Source of the DNA: Bacteroidales bacterium UBA2287
GTDB lineage: Bacteria > Bacteroidota > Bacteroidia > Bacteroidales > Tenuifilaceae
Assembly: GCA_002345675.1 (NCBI GenBank)
Contig: DDWL01000037.1
Span: forward strand, 176,296 to 240,295
Length of the DNA stretch: 64,000 bases
Direction of reading: 5' to 3'
The notes below the pieces were generated by a model, which saw nothing but the letters and a program-made list of their open reading frames with translations, was not told the DNA's origin and ran no database searches. Positions 54,051 through 62,526 of this stretch are shown piece after piece; the first letter of the stretch is position 1; the number at the start of each line of letters is the position of its first letter. A program made the translations under genes and the position numbers.

Positions 54051-54312
54051 CCACATAGGCACAGTAGGTCACATTAAACAATTTTAAAAAAAGCATTGGT
54101 TAAAATAAATTGTGTAATGAATCAGGGCTAAAGCCCAGTAATATTAGTGTTTCAATAACCCTAGCCCCGATAATTATCGGGGTAAGCCTGGGGTTAAACA
54201 TGCTTAGTTTAAATGGACTTTAGTCCATATTATATTAAAGTTTACAATGTCATTCTAAACTGCAGCCAAAATAAACTATTGTGCCCTATGTGCCTTCCCG
54301 ATAACTATCGGG
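54051..54312. repeat. Repeat-rich intergenic element
   Basis: No gene in 54020-54328. The region holds GGGCTAAAGCCC (54125-54136), the perfect palindrome CCCCGATAATTATCGGGG (54165-54182), ATGGACT-TT-AGTCCAT further on and CCCGATAACTATCGGG (54297-54312). An outer inverted pair, CCACATAGGCAC (from 54051) against GTGCCCTATGTGCC (54281-54294), suggests one composite hairpin-forming element of about 260 bases. Confidence 0.6.
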
Positions 54313-54328
54313 AGTGGTGAAGTCTCTT

Positions 54329-56698
54329 TCATCTAACTACCCTAAACTTTGTAATCAATGTATTGCCGTCGTTATCAATTAATGTTAGGGTGTAGTTTCC
54401 CTCCTTCGGCGCTAATGGCATTTTATGAAAGTTGCGGGTTGCCCCAAGATATTCCGAATTAAGGTGCCAGTGAATTGTTGCGTTGGGGTTTGTATGGGCA
54501 ACTTCGAATAGTGCTGAGCTTAGCTTTCCATCGATATCGCGGGGTATAAAAATGGATGTTTTCTCGATTCGGGGGTAAAGCAATGCCATTGGGCTCGACG
54601 AGGTTTCGGGTTTGCAGCCATCCAAGTAAGGTGGAAGTTGCTTGTAGTGAAGATTTTTTGTTTTGTAAAACCACTCAATTGCCGGAGGCAAAACAAACCA
54701 CGACACAGTTAGCATTTGGTTTACACTCATGCATTTGTCGGTAACCCTGTTAGTTTCCGCTTGGTTAAGGTGAACCAGTTGATGGTAAGGGCACGAGAGT
54801 GTTTCAATTCCTGCAGCTGGAATCCATATCGAATCGACTGGTTCGCAAATATCCGAAGCCAAATGACCGCTATAGCGGCAAACTGGTGCCTTAATCATAT
54901 CGTCGTAGGGCATTTCGAACCAAGGCGATGGAGGAATAACACCAAAAACATCGAAAAGAATAGGCGCAGCAACCGAAATGCCAGTAAGGTTTGGACGTCC
55001 TTCGCCGCAGGCATTGCCAACCCAAACTGCCACTACGTAGCTAGGATTTAGTCCTATTGCCCAAGCATCGCGGTGACCATAACTTGTGCCAGTTTTCCAT
55101 GCAACCGAGCGGGTTGAGGAAAAGTACTGCCATCCCGATTCCTCTTCGGGTCGCGCAACCTCGCGCATGGCTTCAAATGTAAAGTAAATTGCCGATGCCG
55201 AAAGAATTGAGTTTTCCTCACCTTCCTCTACCCTTGTTTTATCTTCATTTTCGAAGTAGGTGGGTAAATAGTAATCGGTTTTGCTGTAACGACTTTGCAA
55301 CGGGCGGTAGTGGTTTAAGGTGCGAGCCATACTGGCGTAAACGCCAGCCAAATCCCATAGGGTAGCCTCGGCACCTCCAAGAATTAACGAAAGTCCATAG
55401 TTGTCGGCACTTCGTGTAACTGTTGTTAAGCCAATTGAGCGAAGAAGGTAATGAAAGCGTTCGACTCCGTACTGCTGAAGCATTCGAACTGCAGGAACGT
55501 TAAGCGAACGGGCTAGTGCTCGCGATGCGGGAACGGCGCCGTCGTAGTTTGGGGCAAAGTTTTTTGGCGAGTAGCCGCCAATTTGTGTTGGAATGTCGGC
55601 TACCAATGTTTTTGGTAAAATGCTTCCCTCGTTCAGCATAGCTGCGTAAAGAAAGGGCTTGAGAATGCTTCCCGTGCTTCGTGCCGATTTTATAATGTCA
55701 ACCATATTTCCTTCGCCGCTTCCAACGGTATTGCCAACGTATGCTAGGGTTTTTCCGGTTTCAATTTCAACAATAAGCACCGCCGCATTTTGAATTAAAT
55801 TTCCCGATAGTTTCGGGTAATGCTTTGCAACAATTTCGAGTGTTCGTTCTTGTAAAAATGGGTCGATTGACGAGAATATTTGCTGCCCTTTAAGCCCGTC
55901 GTTAGTTGCTCGTGTAACTAAATGTTGAGCAATACTTGGTAACGATTTGGGTTCGCCGGGTAATGGCTCCTCGAGAGCAAGCGAGAGGGTTAAACTGTCG
56001 ATTTGTTTGCAAGCTAGCAGTCGGGTTAGCAATCGATTTCTTTTTTTCAAAAGAATTTCCCTGTTTTTACCGGGGTGAACTAGCGCTGGCGAATTGGGCA
56101 GTACAGCTAGTGCAGCAGCTTCGGCCCACGAAAGCATTTTAGCCGAACGTCCATAGTAGCGCCATGCGGCAGCTTCGAGGCCAACCACATTTCCCCCAAA
56201 TGGGGCATGGGATGCGTAAAGAGCAAGAATTTCGTTTTTTGAGTAGGCAACTTCCAGTCGAATTGCCATAAATGCTTCGATAATCTTTTCAGCAAACGAT
56301 CGGCTTTTGCCTTTTCTGTGCAGGCGAATAACCTGCATGGATATTGTGCTTCCGCCGCTTACAATTTTTTTCTCCTTTATGTTTTGCCTGGCGGCACGAG
56401 CAATTGCTCGCAAACTTACGCCAATGTGATTATGGAATCTTCGGTCCTCAAATTGTATAATACACTGGGCAAACTTTTCGGGAACGCTATCCATTTGGGG
56501 AAAACGGTACTGCTCGTCGCCAGCAACCGAAGCGGCAATAAGTTCCCCATTTTTTGCGTAAATAACTGTTGATGTGGGCTCTTTAAAAAGTTTATTGGGT
56601 AACGAAAACCAGAATAGAATTAGCAGCGATAGTATTAAAAATGATAATGCAACAGCAATTGTCCTCCTTTTCAGGGAAATGTTTTTAAAAGAATTCAT
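54329..56698 (-). CDS. pbpC: Penicillin-binding protein 1C
   Basis: A 789-residue bifunctional class A PBP. A single N-terminal membrane helix (about 12-32) precedes the glycosyltransferase domain with the catalytic Glu in QFEDRRFHNHIG and GGSTISMQVIRL. The transpeptidase domain has the nucleophile in STGSILKPF (SxxK) and the KTGTSYGHRDAW motif. The C-terminal about 130 residues (PRIEKTSIFIPRDIDGK) form the BiPBP_C module typical of PBP1C. It polymerises and crosslinks peptidoglycan; in Bacteroidota it is often paired with an alpha-2-macroglobulin gene, which is not adjacent here. Confidence 0.94.
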   Translation of the reverse strand: MNSFKNISLKRRTIAVALSFLILSLLILFWFSLPNKLFKEPTSTVIYAKNGELIAASVAGDEQYRFPQMDSVPEKFAQCIIQFEDRRFHNHIGVSLRAIARAARQNIKEKKIVSGGSTISMQVIRLHRKGKSRSFAEKIIEAFMAIRLEVAYSKNEILALYASHAPFGGNVVGLEAAAWRYYGRSAKMLSWAEAAALAVLPNSPALVHPGKNREILLKKRNRLLTRLLACKQIDSLTLSLALEEPLPGEPKSLPSIAQHLVTRATNDGLKGQQIFSSIDPFLQERTLEIVAKHYPKLSGNLIQNAAVLIVEIETGKTLAYVGNTVGSGEGNMVDIIKSARSTGSILKPFLYAAMLNEGSILPKTLVADIPTQIGGYSPKNFAPNYDGAVPASRALARSLNVPAVRMLQQYGVERFHYLLRSIGLTTVTRSADNYGLSLILGGAEATLWDLAGVYASMARTLNHYRPLQSRYSKTDYYLPTYFENEDKTRVEEGEENSILSASAIYFTFEAMREVARPEEESGWQYFSSTRSVAWKTGTSYGHRDAWAIGLNPSYVVAVWVGNACGEGRPNLTGISVAAPILFDVFGVIPPSPWFEMPYDDMIKAPVCRYSGHLASDICEPVDSIWIPAAGIETLSCPYHQLVHLNQAETNRVTDKCMSVNQMLTVSWFVLPPAIEWFYKTKNLHYKQLPPYLDGCKPETSSSPMALLYPRIEKTSIFIPRDIDGKLSSALFEVAHTNPNATIHWHLNSEYLGATRNFHKMPLAPKEGNYTLTLIDNDGNTLITKFRVVR

Positions 56699-56791
56699 GC
56701 TGTTGTTAACTGTGCTTTTAATTAAAACTACGCTGTTTGCTAATAACCCGATTTAGGTGGATTCTGTGTTGGTAACATTAATTTCTTCTTC

Positions 56792-57865
56792 TCATTTATT
56801 TTCAACATTATATTCAATAACTAAAACGTTATCTGTGATAAATTCAATTTTTTCAATTGTCCCAATAATTAGTTTTAAATAATTCATTGAATTGTTTGAA
56901 AGTTTTGGATCGGTTGAGACTTCTGTAATTATCCCATTAGTTATTTTGAGATTTATTTTTATTTTTTCAAACTTAGATGATTGAATTGAAAAATTCTCCT
57001 TAATAAATTGAACGAGATCATCATATTTACTAATTATAACTTTTTCTTTGGATTTACTATTATATAAATTTAGCCCCTCAGTTAGATAGTTATTTTTTAT
57101 TAATGTTCCTGGTTCTAGAAAGAATTTCTCAGTAATTATAAATTTACTTGGGTCTTCAATTAGTGGGAACGCAAGGTTATTCGTTAGTTTGTTTTTTTGA
57201 CGTCCCAAATAATCGTTGGTTAAGAAGTAACCTTTTATAATAGTACCTTGTTTGTATGTAATGGACGCATATTGTTTTCGGTTCTTTTTAACGGTCCATT
57301 TACCTTCTCTTAGGTTGTTTACAATCTTCCCTTTTATTTCAATTATTTCTTCTTTTTCTAGACTATTAAGATTTGAGGAAGGTCCTGGAAGGTTTTTAGG
57401 GTAATAAGTGTATTTAACATTGTTCTTTTCTAGTAATGAGTTTCCTATACTATCATTGAGTTCTAAAAGTTTTTCAACGTTGTCTTGATAAATTACATTT
57501 GTCTTTACTTTTCCATTTTGAAAAAATTCTTTCCAAGACCCAATTTTATTGTTATTATTATAATTGATAACCATCCTTAATTTGCCATTAGGATAATAAA
57601 AGTTAAACTCTCCATTTTTATTGCCATTTTCATAAAAACCAATCATTTCAATTTGATTATTGTTTAAATAATAGTCAGTAGTAAGGCCATCGAATGAAGG
57701 TATTTGGGCATTGAATTCAGACATTCTGTAATATGTTGCACTGTCAATTGAAGTAACAACCCAATTTGAATTATAATATACTTTATTAAATTCTTGTGCA
57801 TTTACTTTGGTTTGAATTGTAATTGCAATAGTTGTTGTAATTATAATATAGTAGATAATTTTCAT
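56792..57865 (-). CDS. Exported MORN/YwqK-like repeat protein
   Basis: A 357-residue protein with signal peptide (about 1-23, KVNAQ). Residues about 65-130 have MORN/YwqK-type repeats (MIGFYENGNKNGEFNFYYPN, LRMVINYNNNNKIGSWKEFF), and again GKWTVKKNRKQYASITYKQG at about 195. The last about 100 residues are a separate domain ending IEFITDNVLVIEYNVENK. Strongly AT-rich with only one TCGA word, so probably recently acquired. Bacterial MORN proteins often lie in toxin-immunity loci, but no toxin partner is adjacent. Confidence 0.75.
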   Translation of the reverse strand: MKIIYYIIITTTIAITIQTKVNAQEFNKVYYNSNWVVTSIDSATYYRMSEFNAQIPSFDGLTTDYYLNNNQIEMIGFYENGNKNGEFNFYYPNGKLRMVINYNNNNKIGSWKEFFQNGKVKTNVIYQDNVEKLLELNDSIGNSLLEKNNVKYTYYPKNLPGPSSNLNSLEKEEIIEIKGKIVNNLREGKWTVKKNRKQYASITYKQGTIIKGYFLTNDYLGRQKNKLTNNLAFPLIEDPSKFIITEKFFLEPGTLIKNNYLTEGLNLYNSKSKEKVIISKYDDLVQFIKENFSIQSSKFEKIKINLKITNGIITEVSTDPKLSNNSMNYLKLIIGTIEKIEFITDNVLVIEYNVENK

Positions 57866-58033
57866 GCTTGTAGTTTTATTGTGGCTAAAGATAAAATAAA
57901 GATATATTATTCAGATGTATACAATTTTGTTGCTCTTTTAATTTTTCCTTTTTTTACTTAGTTAGAATTGGAATATAATAGTATAGTACTGTCAGATTTG
58001 TTGATTATTTTCTGGCTATTTATTTGGTATTTG

Positions 58034-59107
58034 CTACTTAACCTCAACTTCAAAAAGGTTGGGCCAGTTTTTACCGGTAACAAAAAGCCTTCGGCTTACC
58101 GAATCCCAAGCAATTCCGTTAAGCACGTCAATATTTGAATGCCTGTCGCTTGGCTTTAGTAGCCCTTTAAAGTTTATTTCCGATTCAACAGCTCCCGTTT
58201 CGGGGTCGATAACAATAACCAAATCGGTTTGGTAAACATTAGCCCATATTTTTCCGTCGATATACTCCAACTCGTTGAGCTGGCTAACGGGGCCATTGCT
58301 GTCGTAAACTTCAACTCGTCGCAATTCGGCAAAATTTTCGGGCTCAAGAAAGTAGAGAACATGACTGCCGTCGCTCATTACCAGCTGGTTGTTTGCTGTT
58401 GCAAGTCCCCAGCCCTGAGTTGGATAGTTGAATGTGCCTAAAACGTTAAAATTCTCGGCATCGTAAATAAAACCTTTGCGCGAGGTCCAAGTAAGTTGGT
58501 AAATTTTACCGTTAATAAGGGCGCAACCTTCGCCAAAGTACTTGCGCTCGAGGCTCGAACTTTTTAAAACCTTTCCAGTTTTAAGTTCTACCTTTCGTAA
58601 ACTCGATTGACCTTGTTGGCCAGTGCTTTCGACCAAAAAGCCGTTGAGGTAAAAAAGCCCTTGTGTATACGCCTCTTTATCGTGTGGGAAAGTGTTAATA
58701 ATTCGGTAGCCAAGTTTTTTTGGCGTGCTGCTTGGCTTAATCATTATGCTAACCGAAGCGGTTTGCCTTTCGCCTTTTAGCCATGCCGTGGCACGAATTT
58801 GTCGTGTTCCAAATTTCAACTTCTGTGTTTCAATGTCCATGGTATTGCTTTGGAACTTGCCAAAGTTTTGCGAATCGACAAAGAGCAAAATCGAATCGGC
58901 TATTATTTCATTATTAAGTTGTTTCAGTTTAACTTCCACTTTTTCGCCTTGGGCAAATAGGCTACCATTACTTGGCAATTCTATTCGAATAACTTGAAGA
59001 TTAGCAGTTTTTGCCTCTTCCTTTTGAGGTTTTGTTGTTTCGGCACACGATGAAAATAAAGCGATTGCCAATAGAATTAATAAAGCGTTGAATGAATGTT
59101 GTTTCAT
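58034..59107 (-). CDS. Glutaminyl-peptide cyclotransferase, lipoprotein
   Basis: A 357-residue lipoprotein (lipobox FSSC, Cys21). The N-terminal about 110 residues are an Ig-like beta domain, and the rest is the five-bladed propeller of plant-type glutaminyl cyclases (FPHDKEAYTQGLFYLNGFLV, TGQQGQSSLRKV, RKYFGEGCALINGKIYQLTW, VSQLNELEYIDGKIWANVYQ). Family members cyclise N-terminal Gln to pyroglutamate; in Bacteroidota this is frequent after removal of export signals. The Glu of GEG and of LNELEY match the expected active site. The N-terminal extra domain is unusual. Confidence 0.9.
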   Translation of the reverse strand: MKQHSFNALLILLAIALFSSCAETTKPQKEEAKTANLQVIRIELPSNGSLFAQGEKVEVKLKQLNNEIIADSILLFVDSQNFGKFQSNTMDIETQKLKFGTRQIRATAWLKGERQTASVSIMIKPSSTPKKLGYRIINTFPHDKEAYTQGLFYLNGFLVESTGQQGQSSLRKVELKTGKVLKSSSLERKYFGEGCALINGKIYQLTWTSRKGFIYDAENFNVLGTFNYPTQGWGLATANNQLVMSDGSHVLYFLEPENFAELRRVEVYDSNGPVSQLNELEYIDGKIWANVYQTDLVIVIDPETGAVESEINFKGLLKPSDRHSNIDVLNGIAWDSVSRRLFVTGKNWPNLFEVEVK

Positions 59108-59123
59108 GCTAAGTTTGTTAGGG

Positions 59124-59549
59124 CTATTGCCTTTTTATGAAAAGTCTTTTTAAAAACGATGGTTTGCGATACCGATTAACCCGCTTGAGCTCTAATTTTG
59201 GGTCGCTTTCCTCGGGGAAAAGCATTTGCCAAACTTCGCCCCAGCCAGCAAACCCACCAACGTTGCGGTCGTCGATAAAAATATCGGCTTCAATTTTACG
59301 CGCAGTATTGGAATCGAAAACCTCTTCGGGGTAGTTTTTGTTAACGGCATAGAATTCAACTCCATTTTGTTTGCAAAATTCAACTGCTTCGTCGAGTTCC
59401 TTGCCTGTGCGTACAGTCCAAAGAATTAACCGTAACCCTTTTTTTTGCAGAGCAACAAGTGTTTCGAAAGCGAAAAGTTTTGGCTTGCCAATTTTTGGGT
59501 AGGCGTTATCAACTATAGTATCGTCAAAATCGACAGCAATTCGTAGCAT
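59124..59549 (-). CDS. Small HAD-superfamily phosphatase (BT0820-like)
   Basis: A 141-residue minimal HAD protein: LRIAVDFDDTIVDN (nucleophile Asp and acid Asp, DxD), LRLILWTVRTGKELDEAVEF and IFIDDRNVGG. The family includes the structurally known Bacteroides BT0820 phosphatase; substrate unknown. It lies 16 bases upstream of the glutaminyl cyclase gene. A minus-strand TATATTTG (59580-59573) is just before the start. Confidence 0.9.
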   Translation of the reverse strand: MLRIAVDFDDTIVDNAYPKIGKPKLFAFETLVALQKKGLRLILWTVRTGKELDEAVEFCKQNGVEFYAVNKNYPEEVFDSNTARKIEADIFIDDRNVGGFAGWGEVWQMLFPEESDPKLELKRVNRYRKPSFLKRLFIKRQ

Positions 59550-59651
59550 GGTAGTTTTTTTGCTTTAAAAAGCAAATATAGTAAATTTAGGTTGATGCTT
59601 TAATGGACATTGAAACCAGTGGAGAGCAATTTAGAAATAGAAAAGGTTTAG

Positions 59652-60737
59652 TTATTCCTTCTTCAACCTTAAACTATTAAACCCCCAGGTTAAGCTGAAA
59701 ATATTGGAGTACTTGCTAAACCCAAAACTGCCTGCGTTGGTTAGTGCATAGTCGAGCGAAATGCCCTTAAACTGAATGCCAATACCAGCATTGGGTTGAA
59801 TGGTATAGCTGGTTTTGTTGTCGAATTCCTTAGTTTTTTGAAGGTTGTTAACCCCCAAGCGAAAGAAAACCAGATTTAGGTAGCCCAGTTCAACTCCAGC
59901 ACGAGGTTCTATACTGGCAAAACTTGTTGATATGGGTAAATTTCGCTTACCATCGAAGTAGTTAACAATATTAAGTTCGGCAGCTAACGATAGCTTTTCG
60001 TTAAGTTTAAAATTCCTTGCAACACCCAGCGAAAGCTGCGGAAGCGTTAGCTCAAGTGCGTTCTCGGGCGATTGATTAAAAGTGCTGTCGCCAATGGTAA
60101 TTGCGAGTTCATCCTCGTTAAAACTCCAAAGGTTAAATGTTGTGGTTACATCCTTTAGCGTGGCGCCAAATTGCCAGTTTTTATGCTGATATTTTGCGCC
60201 AATGTCAACACCAAAGCCGTATGCCGAGGCAAACTTACCAACGTTACGGTAAATTATTTTGGCGTTTCCGCCAACCGAAAGTCCTTTTATGGGTAGTTTT
60301 TTTGCGTAGCTTAATAGAAAGGCATAGTCGGCCACTGAGAACATCGATAGGCGGTCGTAGTTTATGTTTCCTTCCGAATCAATTAGGTCGATTGTGTTGG
60401 GAATATCGTCGACTCCGAAACGGATTACCGAAAAGGCAAGTGCTGAAGCGGTGTCGATTTTATGGCCAAAGGCCATATAGTTGTACGATGCCATTCCTGC
60501 AAAGTAGCTAGCATGTAGCGCCGAAACCTGATATCGGCTGCTCATTCCTGTAAGGTTTGCAGGGTTCCAGTAAGCCGCTTCAATACCGTTGCTCATCGAA
60601 ACACCAGTACTCCCTAACGACAACCAGCGGGCACCTGCTCCAATGTTCAAAAAATCGTTGCTATACTTAGCTCCTTGACCGAAAAGTAGGGTAGGAGTAA
60701 TGCAAATAAATAACAGGAATATTATGATTCTTTTCAT
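59652..60737 (-). CDS. PorV/PorQ family outer-membrane protein
   Basis: A 361-residue beta-barrel. I choose the ATG at 60737 because it opens a normal signal peptide (MKRIIIFLLFICITPTLLFG); an earlier start seven codons upstream is possible. The signature GAGARWLSLGSTGVSMSNGI, then AAYWNPANL, is that of the PorV/PorQ family. The rest alternates in barrel strands to the C-terminal FSLTWGF. It may be a second shuttle for T9SS cargo or a PorQ-like stabiliser; it is not next to other T9SS genes. Confidence 0.88.
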   Translation of the reverse strand: MKRIIIFLLFICITPTLLFGQGAKYSNDFLNIGAGARWLSLGSTGVSMSNGIEAAYWNPANLTGMSSRYQVSALHASYFAGMASYNYMAFGHKIDTASALAFSVIRFGVDDIPNTIDLIDSEGNINYDRLSMFSVADYAFLLSYAKKLPIKGLSVGGNAKIIYRNVGKFASAYGFGVDIGAKYQHKNWQFGATLKDVTTTFNLWSFNEDELAITIGDSTFNQSPENALELTLPQLSLGVARNFKLNEKLSLAAELNIVNYFDGKRNLPISTSFASIEPRAGVELGYLNLVFFRLGVNNLQKTKEFDNKTSYTIQPNAGIGIQFKGISLDYALTNAGSFGFSKYSNIFSLTWGFNSLRLKKE

Positions 60738-60851
60738 GGCAACTTTTGCAAAATACAACTTGTAAACTTATATAGTTTTTAACGAAAATGGTTGATTTGC
60801 ATTAAGTGTTAGCGCGTTAGGTTTTGCGTTAATTATCAGCAATTATCTCAA

Positions 60852-61250
60852 CTAATTCGTCCAGTCTTCAATCTCAATTCCATTAATCCGTTTGAATTCT
60901 TTGGTGTTATTAGTAACCATTACCAAGTTGTGGGTAACAGCTGTAACACCAATCAATAGGTCAAAATCGTCGATGGTAGTACCTGCTTTTCTTAATCTTG
61001 CTTTCTCCTTAGCATATAAATCGAGGCTATGAAAAATGGGCAATACTTGTACCCCTGTAAGAAAGTTCGCTAAAACTTTATGATTTTTCTCTTTTTTCTC
61101 ACTATTCTCAACGCCAAATTTTAGTTCAGCTAGGGTTATTTCTGAGATAAAACAATTTTCAGGGTCTGCTTTCTCAAATTTGGTTTTAAGGTCATACAAT
61201 CCCTTAATGAAGTATATGCAGATATTTGTATCAATCAGATATTTTTTCAA
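60852..61250 (-). CDS. PIN-domain (VapC-like) toxin
   Basis: A 132-residue PIN endoribonuclease: YLIDTNICIYFIKG (first catalytic Asp), ISEITLAELKFGVENS (conserved Glu), and TIDDFDLLIGVTAVTHNLVM with the C-terminal acidic cluster, then VTNNTKEFKRINGI. VapC toxins cleave tRNA or rRNA. It overlaps the upstream antitoxin gene by four bases. Confidence 0.9.
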   Translation of the reverse strand: MKKYLIDTNICIYFIKGLYDLKTKFEKADPENCFISEITLAELKFGVENSEKKEKNHKVLANFLTGVQVLPIFHSLDLYAKEKARLRKAGTTIDDFDLLIGVTAVTHNLVMVTNNTKEFKRINGIEIEDWTN

Positions 61251-61492
61251 AATTCTTCAATTTGACGGGTAAGGTTTCTGCTTTTTCTTATCTCATTTGC
61301 AATTTGGTCGGCCGATTGCTCAGTTTCTAGCGCACCATACGATTTAAAGAAATTTCTTTTTCTCTTAGTGATGTCATGTTTTACTGATAGGATCAATTTG
61401 GAGATAAGGTCGAGTTTACTACTTGGGCTTAAATTTTCAAGCAGCCTAATGTAACCATCTATTAAAGTTGTATTTATGTCAACTGATCTCAT
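61247..61492 (-). CDS. Antitoxin partner of PIN toxin
   Basis: An 81-residue protein with a helical, charged C-terminus (SADQIANEIRKSRNLTRQIE) fit for toxin binding, and an N-terminal part that does not clearly show an AbrB, RHH or Phd DNA-binding pattern. Assignment rests on its four-base overlap with the toxin gene and its own promoter; the TA role is inferred. Confidence 0.75.
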   Translation of the reverse strand: MRSVDINTTLIDGYIRLLENLSPSSKLDLISKLILSVKHDITKRKRNFFKSYGALETEQSADQIANEIRKSRNLTRQIEEF

Positions 61493-61515
61493 TTCTTCAT
61501 CCTTTAGTAATGTAA

Positions 61516-61547
61516 CAAAATTAGTCGTTTTTTTGTTCTAACGCAAA
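61516..61547 (-). promoter_or_regulatory. Promoter of the PIN toxin-antitoxin operon
   Basis: On the minus strand TTTG (61547-61544), 20-base spacer, TAATTTTG (61523-61516), 24 bases before the antitoxin start. Confidence 0.6.
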
Positions 61548-61654
61548 ATCTATTCTCTTTCAGTGTATTGTCGTTAACTGTTAGCTCGTTTAACTTTGGT
61601 ACAGTAAAATAACTTACTTTTGCTCCAATTATTGCACTTTATAACAAAACCGCC

Positions 61655-62395
61655 ATGAAAGCCTTTTCCCCAGTAAAATATATTCCCAATACTATAACTC
61701 TACTTAATCTTGTAACGGGTTGTTTGTCAATTGTATCGGCATTCGAAGGAAACCTTTTGCTTGCTGGCTACCTAATTTTGCTTGCAGCAATTCTCGATTT
61801 TCTCGATGGATTTACAGCACGATTGCTAAAAGCCTATTCGCCTTTAGGTAAGGAGCTCGACTCGCTTTCCGACTTGGTTAGTTTTGGCGTTGCCCCTGCG
61901 GTAATTCTGTTTCACTACCTTAAAGTATCGCTGAATATCCCATTTAACGAAGGCTTTTCAACTGGTCAAATTTTTTTGGTACTCCCATTTTTAGTTGTTG
62001 CTTTCTCGTCGCTTCGGTTAGCCATTTTCAATCTCGACACTCGCCAAACTACTTCCTTTATTGGCTTGCCAACACCTGCAAATGCGTTGCTAATTGTTGG
62101 GTTGGTGTTGGGTTTAAATAGCCCATTTGCCAGCTATTTTCAAAGTATTGTTTCATCAACGTACGTATTAGTAGTAATAATTGTGGTTCAGTCGGCCCTT
62201 TTGGTGTCGCCAATTCCAATGTTTTCGCTAAAAATTAAGAGCTTAAAGCTGAGCGAATCGTGGCAGCAATTTATTCTTCTTATAATTGGAGCATTACTTA
62301 TTTTTTTGCTTGGTAAAGCCGCTCTTCTTCCCATAATTCTTTTCTACATTGTATTTTCGGTATTGCTTTGGCTTTTTTCAGCAGCTAAAGAGTAG
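61655..62395 (+). CDS. pssA: CDP-diacylglycerol--serine O-phosphatidyltransferase
   Basis: A 246-residue inner-membrane enzyme of phosphatidylethanolamine synthesis. The CDP-alcohol transferase motif D-G-x2-A-R-x8-G-x3-D-x3-D is complete (DFLDGFTARLLKAYSPLGKE, then LDSLSDLVSFG, about 49-79). About seven hydrophobic segments follow. The NTITLLNLVTGCLSIV opening is typical of PssA. A TACTTTTG box is at 61615-61622. Confidence 0.93.
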   Translation: MKAFSPVKYIPNTITLLNLVTGCLSIVSAFEGNLLLAGYLILLAAILDFLDGFTARLLKAYSPLGKELDSLSDLVSFGVAPAVILFHYLKVSLNIPFNEGFSTGQIFLVLPFLVVAFSSLRLAIFNLDTRQTTSFIGLPTPANALLIVGLVLGLNSPFASYFQSIVSSTYVLVVIIVVQSALLVSPIPMFSLKIKSLKLSESWQQFILLIIGALLIFLLGKAALLPIILFYIVFSVLLWLFSAAKE

Positions 62396-62421
62396 CAACT
62401 CCCATTTACACCACTGTTTTC

Positions 62422-62452
62422 TTGACAAGTATTGCTAAATGCGATACATTTG
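62422..62452 (+). promoter_or_regulatory. Promoter before the Yip1-like gene
   Basis: TTG (62422-62424), 20-base spacer, TACATTTG (62445-62452), about 75 bases before the ATG. Confidence 0.5.
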
Positions 62453-62526
62453 TTTACTTATTGCGGTTTCGCAAGAAAGGTTGAATGCTTTATTCAACCT
62501 AAATGCTAATTAAAACCATATAAGCC

